From: Campylobacter sp. | GTDB taxonomy: Bacteria; Campylobacterota; Campylobacteria; Campylobacterales; Campylobacteraceae | DNA: 10,941 nt | Direction of reading: 5' to 3' | Assembly: GCA_017940085.1 (NCBI GenBank) | Contig: JAGAZK010000129.1 | Coordinates: 1-10,941 of the forward strand | Shown: positions 6,206 through 10,941 of the stretch, piece after piece | Layout: every line of letters starts with the position of its first letter | How positions within the stretch are numbered: position 1 is the first letter of the stretch | Notes under the pieces: model-generated | Database searches by the model: none | What the model was told of the DNA's origin: nothing | The model's input: the letters and a program-made list of their open reading frames with translations, nothing else | Position numbers and translations under genes: made by a program

Positions 6206-7248
6206 TGAAGATTTTAGTTACTGGAGCAGCTGGATTTATTGGCTTTGCACTTGCAAAAGAATTGGCAAAGCGTGGAGATAGTGTAGTTGGGTATGACAAC
6301 ATAAATGATTATTATGATGTAAATTTAAAATACGCTAGGCTTAATGAACTTGGATTTGAAAAAGAAAAAATCGCCCAAAATAAGCTGATTTATTCGTCAA
6401 ATTTAGCTTTTATCAAAGCTGATTTGGGCGATTTAGAGACGATGAAAAAGCTTTTTGAGAGCCAGAAATTTGATTGTGTGGTAAATTTGGCTGCACAAGC
6501 TGGAGTTAGGTATTCATTAATAAATCCACATGCTTATGTAAATAGCAATCTTGCTGGATTTGTCAATATCTTAGAATGCTCTCGTCATAACAATATCAAA
6601 AATTTAGTTTATGCAAGCTCTAGCTCTGTATATGGACTAAATACAAATATGCCATTTAATACGCACAATAGCGTAAATCACCCAATCAGCTTGTATGCAG
6701 CAACCAAAAAATCAAACGAATTACTCGCCCACACTTATAGTCATTTGTTTGATTTGCCTACGACTGGACTTAGATTTTTTACGGTTTATGGACCTTGGGG
6801 CAGACCTGATATGGCATTATTTTTATTTACAGATGCTGCAATTAAGGGCAAAGCCATAGATGTATATAATCATGGCAAAATGATGAGAGATTTTACTTTT
6901 GTTGATGATATTGTTAGTGGCATAATCAAATGCGTGGATAATCCAGCTAAATTTGATCCAAAATTTAATCCCCAAAATCCAGATCCTGCGATTTCATCAG
7001 CTCCATATAAAATTTATAATATCGGCAATAACAATCCTGTGGAGTTAATGGATTATATTAAAGCGATTGAAAAAGCACTTGGAGTTGAGATTAAGAAAAA
7101 TATGCTTCCAATCCAGCCCGGAGATGTCCCTGCGACATTTGCTGATGTGAGTGATTTGGTAAATGATTTTGGTTATAAACCAAATACCCCAATCGAGCAA
7201 GGTGTAGCTAAATTTGTAGAGTGGTATAGAAAATATTATGGAGTTTAA
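6205..7248 (+). CDS. UDP-glucuronate 4-epimerase (extended SDR family)
   Basis: A 347-residue NAD-dependent sugar epimerase. The Rossmann motif is GAAGFIG (7-13), with D31 at the end of the second strand for the NAD ribose. The catalytic set is S139-S141, Y164 and K168 (YAATK). [20 protein letters not shown] and [18 protein letters not shown] are the signature of UDP-GlcA to UDP-GalA epimerases (CapI/LspL type) rather than of GalE or Gne. The product would supply galacturonate for LOS, capsule or glycan. The start overlaps the exonuclease stop by 1 nt (TGATG). In C. jejuni, as I recall, the epimerase near waaC is the GalE-like Gne, so the enzyme type may differ here. No UDP-glucose dehydrogenase is visible in the window. 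Confidence 0.92.
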   Translation: MKILVTGAAGFIGFALAKELAKRGDSVVGYDNINDYYDVNLKYARLNELGFEKEKIAQNKLIYSSNLAFIKADLGDLETMKKLFESQKFDCVVNLAAQAGVRYSLINPHAYVNSNLAGFVNILECSRHNNIKNLVYASSSSVYGLNTNMPFNTHNSVNHPISLYAATKKSNELLAHTYSHLFDLPTTGLRFFTVYGPWGRPDMALFLFTDAAIKGKAIDVYNHGKMMRDFTFVDDIVSGIIKCVDNPAKFDPKFNPQNPDPAISSAPYKIYNIGNNNPVELMDYIKAIEKALGVEIKKNMLPIQPGDVPATFADVSDLVNDFGYKPNTPIEQGVAKFVEWYRKYYGV

Positions 7249-7281
7249 TTCAAATTTAGTCTAAATTTGGGCAAATTTATT

Positions 7282-8094
7282 ATGAAATTTATACTTTTTG
7301 CGGTTTTTATTTTTGTTAATTTGCATGGCATTATGCTTGTAAGTGAATACAAAGACCAAAATTTAAGCGGCTGGGTGATGAGTGAGAAATATGACGGAGT
7401 GCGTGGATTTTGGGACGGAGAGAATTTACTTAGCAAAAATGGCAAACAAATTCACGCTCCAAAGTGGTTTTTGGACGCTTTACCGCCATTTGCGATAGAT
7501 GGTGAGCTTTGGTGTGGTAGAGAAAATTTTCAAAAAGCCGTATCAATTACAGCAGATCTAAATCCAAGCGATGAGTGGCGAGATATTAGATATATGATTT
7601 TTGATGTGCCAAATGCTAAAGGCGATTTGCACGATAGACTTGGCGTTTTAGAGCAGTTTTTGGCAAAAAATGAGAGTAAATTTATAATTATTATCACCCA
7701 AATCCCAATAAAATCAAAATCTCACGCTTTTGAGTTTTTAGATGAGATTACGAAAAAAGGCGGTGAAGGCATAATTTTAAGAGATCCAAAAGCTTCTTAT
7801 TCTCACTCAAGAAGCACAAAAATTCTCAAACTCAAGCATTTTAAAGATAGTGAGTGCGAGATTGTTTCTATCAATGAAGGTAAAGGTCGCTTAAAAGAGC
7901 ATTTAGGCTCAATAACTTGCAAAGATTTACAAACAAAAGAGATTTTTAAAATCGGCTCAGGATTTAGCGATGAGATTCGTAAAAATGGGCTTAGAATAGG
8001 GCAGATTATTACTTACAAATACCAAAATCTCACAAATAAAAATAAGCCAAGATTTCCTGTGTTTTTGCGAGTGCGTAGTGATTTTGATAAATAA
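7282..8094 (+). CDS. ATP-dependent DNA ligase, minimal Lig E type, with signal peptide
   Basis: With the ATG at 7282 the protein has 270 residues and begins MKFILFAVFIFVNLHG, a short basic then hydrophobic leader typical of a Sec signal; the TTG at 7267 would add MGKFI ahead of it. Nucleotidyltransferase motifs follow: I is EKYDGVRG with adenylation lysine K36, III is IDGELW (72-77), IV is EGIILR (162-167) and V is ILKLKHF (181-187). An OB-fold of about 80 residues ends the protein. There is no DNA-binding domain, as in Lig E enzymes, which are proposed to work in the periplasm on incoming or extracellular DNA. It begins 33 nt after the epimerase stop with a weak RBS and is probably in the same transcript. 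Confidence 0.92.
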   Translation: MKFILFAVFIFVNLHGIMLVSEYKDQNLSGWVMSEKYDGVRGFWDGENLLSKNGKQIHAPKWFLDALPPFAIDGELWCGRENFQKAVSITADLNPSDEWRDIRYMIFDVPNAKGDLHDRLGVLEQFLAKNESKFIIIITQIPIKSKSHAFEFLDEITKKGGEGIILRDPKASYSHSRSTKILKLKHFKDSECEIVSINEGKGRLKEHLGSITCKDLQTKEIFKIGSGFSDEIRKNGLRIGQIITYKYQNLTNKNKPRFPVFLRVRSDFDK

Positions 8095-8131
8095 ATTTAC
8101 TCCCCTAATTCCCCAGCTCGGATATTATTTC

Positions 8132-8205
8132 GCACAAATTTTTGCCTATGACTGCAGTCGATAGACTTTTTGTCTTATCTTCTTTGTATAGGCAAAAATT
8201 TGTGC
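8132..8205. repeat. 18-bp perfect inverted repeat with structured loop
   Basis: GCACAAATTTTTGCCTAT (8132-8149) is repeated inverted and without mismatch at 8188-8205. The 38-nt loop holds the 10-bp palindrome GACTGCAGTC (8150-8159) and a small hairpin AGAC-TTTTT-GTCT (8163-8175). As RNA or single-stranded DNA it would fold into a long stem with a branched head. It may act as a terminator for either convergent gene, although no U-run follows. Confidence 0.8.
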
Positions 8206-8254
8206 AAACTAACCACAATCTGTCTTGAATATTTTTGCAAAACACAGCGAGTTT

Positions 8255-8306
8255 AATACTGCGTTTGATTAAATTTACTCACAAATATTTCTCAAATACT
8301 GCGTTT
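8255..8306 (+). repeat. 12-bp direct repeat, two copies
   Basis: AATACTGCGTTT occurs at 8255-8266 and 8295-8306, exactly 40 nt apart. The second copy abuts the left end of the palindromic element at 8306, so it could be a remnant of insertion or duplication. Confidence 0.6.
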
Positions 8307-8410
8307 TTGTCATGACTTAGCGAAGCGAAGAATCTAAATTTAGCACAAATTCAAGCAAGATATTTCGCTGCCCTTTCGCTACGCTCAAGGCTTTGGCTCA
8401 ATATGACAAA
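8306..8410. repeat. Palindromic intergenic element with 8-bp terminal inverted repeats
   Basis: The ends are TTTGTCAT (8306-8313) and ATGACAAA (8403-8410), perfect inverted repeats. Inside, AGCGAAGCGAA (8319-8329) pairs with TTCGCTACGCT (8375-8385) with one mismatch. The GTCAT plus AGCGAAGCGAAG combination resembles dispersed intergenic palindromes known from several bacterial lineages. It carries no ORF, so it would be a non-autonomous repeat. Confidence 0.6.
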
Positions 8411-8450
8411 CAAATTTAGCCATTTTTTACTGTGAGTTTTAAAAATTTAA

Positions 8451-8672
8451 TCAATCAGGTGGCATATAGCCCTTTTTTTCTTGAGCCATTTTTTTGCGTT
8501 TTTCCATTTGGTATGCGTCATTTAGGGCGTCTTGGCTGTCGTATTTGGTGCCGCCTAAAAATTTTTCATAATCTTCAAATTGCTTAGTTTTTATCCCCCA
8601 AATTAGTCCAAACAAAGCCAAAGCTCCTAAAAACAAGGAAATTCCTATCATTACAGCAAGAATATTACTCAA
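8451..8672 (-). CDS. ccoS: cbb3-type cytochrome oxidase assembly protein CcoS
   Basis: A 73-residue membrane protein with one N-terminal transmembrane segment (about 5-26) followed by the CcoS hallmark FGLIWGIKTKQFEDYE, where the helix exits into an aromatic-acidic cytoplasmic segment. The C-terminus is charged and soluble. CcoS is needed for cofactor insertion into the cbb3 oxidase, the high-affinity terminal oxidase of microaerophiles. The start is TTG (8672-8670), supported by AAAGGAT (8684-8678) 5 nt upstream, inside the last codons of ccoI. Only 3 nt separate it from the ccoI stop, so the two form an operon. Confidence 0.92.
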   Translation of the reverse strand: MSNILAVMIGISLFLGALALFGLIWGIKTKQFEDYEKFLGGTKYDSQDALNDAYQMEKRKKMAQEKKGYMPPD

Positions 8673-8675
8673 AAT

Positions 8676-10941
8676 TTATCCTTTAAATTTGATTTTTGAT
8701 GAGTTTAAGACCACTATTATCGAGCTTAGCGACATTGAGATTGCCGCAAATAGCGGTATAATCAGCCCTGCCATTGCAAGTGGGATTGTTATTGCGTTGT
8801 AGATGAGTGAAAATGCTAGATTTTGTTTGATTGTCAAAAATGTAAATTTAGATAATTTTATGGCTAAATTTAGTGATTTTAAATCGTCTTTTAATAACAC
8901 AATATCGCTATTTTCTACACTTACCGCAGCGCCACTTCCCATGCAAATACCAACACTAGCTGATTTTAGAGCCACTAAATCATTAATGCCGTCTCCTACC
9001 ATAACTACAGGTGAAGTTTTGTTTAGATCTGATACGATTTTGGCTTTTTGGAGTGGATTTGTTTGAGCATAAACTTCGTCTATTCCTAGATACAAAGCGA
9101 TTTTTTGAGCGATTTTTTCTTGATCGCCTGTTAGCATTATGATTTTAAATCCTGCGTTTTTGAGCGAATTTATTACGCTTCTAGCTTCGCTTTTAAGTTC
9201 ATCTTCTAGTTCAAATCTAGCTACAACATCACCATTTATCGCAAAATAATAACTTGAGTTTTCGCAATTTGTCTCCAAAACTCCTACGAATTTGGCCGAT
9301 CCGCCTTTTAATTCTAGATTATTAAATTTAGCCACTACGCCACACCCAGCGATATTTTGGGTATCTTCAAGTGGGAGTAAATTTGCATTTACAAAATCTC
9401 TCAAAGCTAGGCTAATTGGGTGAGTTGATACGCTCAATAAAGAATATAATAAATTTTCATCAAATTCGCTAAATTTTTGGGCTTTTACGACTTTGAGTTT
9501 GCCTTTTGTGAGTGTGCCAGTTTTGTCAAAAACCACGCATTTGCATTTGGCTAAATCTTCAAGCAGTCTTGCTTGTCTAAAAATAATACCATTTTTTAAA
9601 GCTGTGCTAAGTCCGACTAGACTTGCTACTGGAGTTGCTAAGCTCAAAGCACAAGGACAAGCGATTATTAGCACAGAAACTGCGACTATAACAGCATTTG
9701 CAGTCGTGCTAAAATACAGCCAAACACAAAAAGTAATTAATGCTAAGATTAAAATCGTAAGCGAAAATTTACCTGCGATTTGATTTGCGAGTTTTTCAAT
9801 TTTTGTCTTTTTAAAACTCGCAATTTCCAGCATAGAAATGATTTTGCTAAGCATAGAGTTTGCATAAATTTCATCTGCTTTATAAATCACACTTCCATCT
9901 ATACAAACCGCTCCGCTTGTGATTTTATCGCCATTTTGGAGCATTATTGGCAAACTCTCCCCACTCAAACTACTATAATCAAAACTCCCACTCCCACTTA
10001 TAATTTGCCCATCAATTTGAACTCTCTCGCCACTTCTTATCATAATTTCATCGTTTTTTTGTATATCATGAACGCTTTTTAGTTCAAATTTATCGCAATT
10101 TTTGACATAAATTTCACTGACTAAAAGCCCACTAAGGCTATCTAGATTGTCAATAGCTCTTTTTTTGCTAATTACTTCAAAAAATTTACCCACAAAAACA
10201 AATGTGATTATCATCGCTACTGAGTCAAAATAAACTTCGCCGTTTTTGCTCAACATCGCCCACACAGAGTAAAAATACGCAATACTCGCTCCAGCACTCA
10301 CACTCAAATCCATGCCGATGATTTTGTTTTTGAGATTTAAATAAGCAGATTTAAAAAACTCACTTCCTGTATAAAATAACACCGGACTTGCCAAAACAAA
10401 CTCAGCAAAATGCAAAATATCTTTGACACTTCTATCCATTCCGCTAAAATATCCGCCATAAAGTGCTACTGCTATCCACATAATGTTCATCGAGCAAAAC
10501 ACGCCAACGAGCATTTTGATATAAAACTCACGCCGTTTTTCATTTGCCCTAGCTTCTGCTTTGTTTGGATCATAAGGGAGCGGATTATATCCGATAGATT
10601 GGATTTTAGTTAAAATTTCAAGCAAAGAAATCACGCTATTGTCCCAGCAGATTCTGGCTTTGTTGGTAGTGGCGTTAATATCAGCTTCTAGCACACCTTC
10701 GCTTGATGCTAAGACTTTTTCATTTAGCCAAATACAAGCTGAGCAGTGAATTCCTTCGATAATCAAATAAATTTCGCAAATATCGCCATTTTGTTTGACG
10801 AAATTTTTAAAAAAACTGCTTATTGTTTGCTCATTTATAGGTTTGGGTGTGGCTTTTATGTGAGTTTGTTTGCCAAGTCTTTGATAAAACTCGCCAAATC
10901 CATTGCTGTTTAAAAACCCAAACACACTCAAACAGCCATTG
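8676..10941 (-). CDS. ccoI: Copper-translocating P1B-type ATPase CcoI/FixI (5' end beyond window)
   Basis: Partial: the frame is open to the right edge, where in-frame residues NGCLSVFG mark the end of a CCxGC metal-binding motif. The TTG at 10931 is therefore not the true start, and a few dozen residues are missing. Counting from that TTG: a heavy-metal domain with GIHCSACIW (C63, C66); about eight membrane helices; SGES (323-326) in the actuator where TGES is usual; the intramembrane CPC (425-427); the phosphorylation site DKTGT (D469); HP (504-505); and GDGIND (646-651). Such pumps export copper to the periplasm for the binuclear centre of cbb3 oxidase, unlike detoxifying CopA. Placement 3 nt before ccoS supports the CcoI role. 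Confidence 0.93.
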   Translation of the reverse strand, partial: NGCLSVFGFLNSNGFGEFYQRLGKQTHIKATPKPINEQTISSFFKNFVKQNGDICEIYLIIEGIHCSACIWLNEKVLASSEGVLEADINATTNKARICWDNSVISLLEILTKIQSIGYNPLPYDPNKAEARANEKRREFYIKMLVGVFCSMNIMWIAVALYGGYFSGMDRSVKDILHFAEFVLASPVLFYTGSEFFKSAYLNLKNKIIGMDLSVSAGASIAYFYSVWAMLSKNGEVYFDSVAMIITFVFVGKFFEVISKKRAIDNLDSLSGLLVSEIYVKNCDKFELKSVHDIQKNDEIMIRSGERVQIDGQIISGSGSFDYSSLSGESLPIMLQNGDKITSGAVCIDGSVIYKADEIYANSMLSKIISMLEIASFKKTKIEKLANQIAGKFSLTILILALITFCVWLYFSTTANAVIVAVSVLIIACPCALSLATPVASLVGLSTALKNGIIFRQARLLEDLAKCKCVVFDKTGTLTKGKLKVVKAQKFSEFDENLLYSLLSVSTHPISLALRDFVNANLLPLEDTQNIAGCGVVAKFNNLELKGGSAKFVGVLETNCENSSYYFAINGDVVARFELEDELKSEARSVINSLKNAGFKIIMLTGDQEKIAQKIALYLGIDEVYAQTNPLQKAKIVSDLNKTSPVVMVGDGINDLVALKSASVGICMGSGAAVSVENSDIVLLKDDLKSLNLAIKLSKFTFLTIKQNLAFSLIYNAITIPLAMAGLIIPLFAAISMSLSSIIVVLNSSKIKFKG
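8678..8684 (-). promoter_or_regulatory. Ribosome-binding site supporting the TTG start of ccoS
   Basis: AAAGGAT on the minus strand overlaps the ccoI stop and lies 5 nt from the TTG. It is the only good start signal for ccoS. Confidence 0.75.

Larger units (their letters stand above)
8095..8450. other. Intergenic region between convergent lig and ccoS, rich in inverted repeats
   Basis: 356 nt with no credible ORF. It contains an 18-bp inverted repeat (8132-8205), a 12-bp direct repeat (8255-8266 and 8295-8306) and a separate palindromic element (8306-8410). No clear U-run terminator follows either flanking gene. The palindromic element is visibly more GC-rich than the surroundings. Confidence 0.75.

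Noticed and set aside
8095..8450. Hidden small gene or CRISPR array in the long spacer
   Set aside because: No frame of useful length with a start signal, and the two direct-repeat copies are too few and too short for CRISPR.

Overview
The window looks like chromosomal DNA of a Campylobacter species (Campylobacterota). It is very AT-rich and saturated with the word AAATTT. Its gene set and local orders fit that genus: nadD-rsfS, tautomerase-bcp, waaC-waaM, a UDP-sugar epimerase, a Lig E-type ligase and ccoI-ccoS. I see no phage, IS element, CRISPR array, tRNA or rRNA. Both edges cut a gene.

Left block (1-1723). nadD is split. Its first 89 codons lie on the minus strand (268 to 1) and its last 92 lie on the plus strand (272-550). 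Flipping bases 1-272 in silico restores one uninterrupted 181-codon nadD. Position 1 of the window coincides with the inversion endpoint, so a chimeric or assembly origin must be weighed against a real intragenic inversion. Behind it run rsfS, a small tautomerase with a 59-residue lysine-rich histone-like tail, and a Bcp peroxiredoxin, all tightly packed or overlapping.

Middle block (1790-8094). On the minus strand, waaC and waaM overlap by 8 nt and act in LPS/LOS core and lipid A synthesis, behind a clear extended -10 promoter. Also on the minus strand is a half-transporter-type ABC exporter of the PvdE/SyrD/YojI family. Diverging from it on the plus strand are a PolB-like DEDDy exonuclease, a UDP-glucuronate 4-epimerase and a secreted ATP-dependent DNA ligase. 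The divergent starts are 67 nt apart around a palindromic -10 element that reads the same on both strands.

Right block (8095-10941). A 356-nt intergenic region holds an 18-bp perfect inverted repeat, a 12-bp direct repeat and a separate palindromic element bounded by 8-bp inverted repeats. After it come ccoS and most of ccoI on the minus strand. These serve copper delivery to and assembly of the cbb3 cytochrome oxidase. ccoI runs off the right edge inside its N-terminal metal-binding motif.

Functional themes are NAD synthesis and ribosome silencing, peroxide defence, envelope glycolipid synthesis, export, DNA processing and respiratory oxidase assembly. The most unusual items are the split nadD, the tautomerase with a histone-like tail, the symmetric divergent promoter and the structured spacer at 8132-8410.
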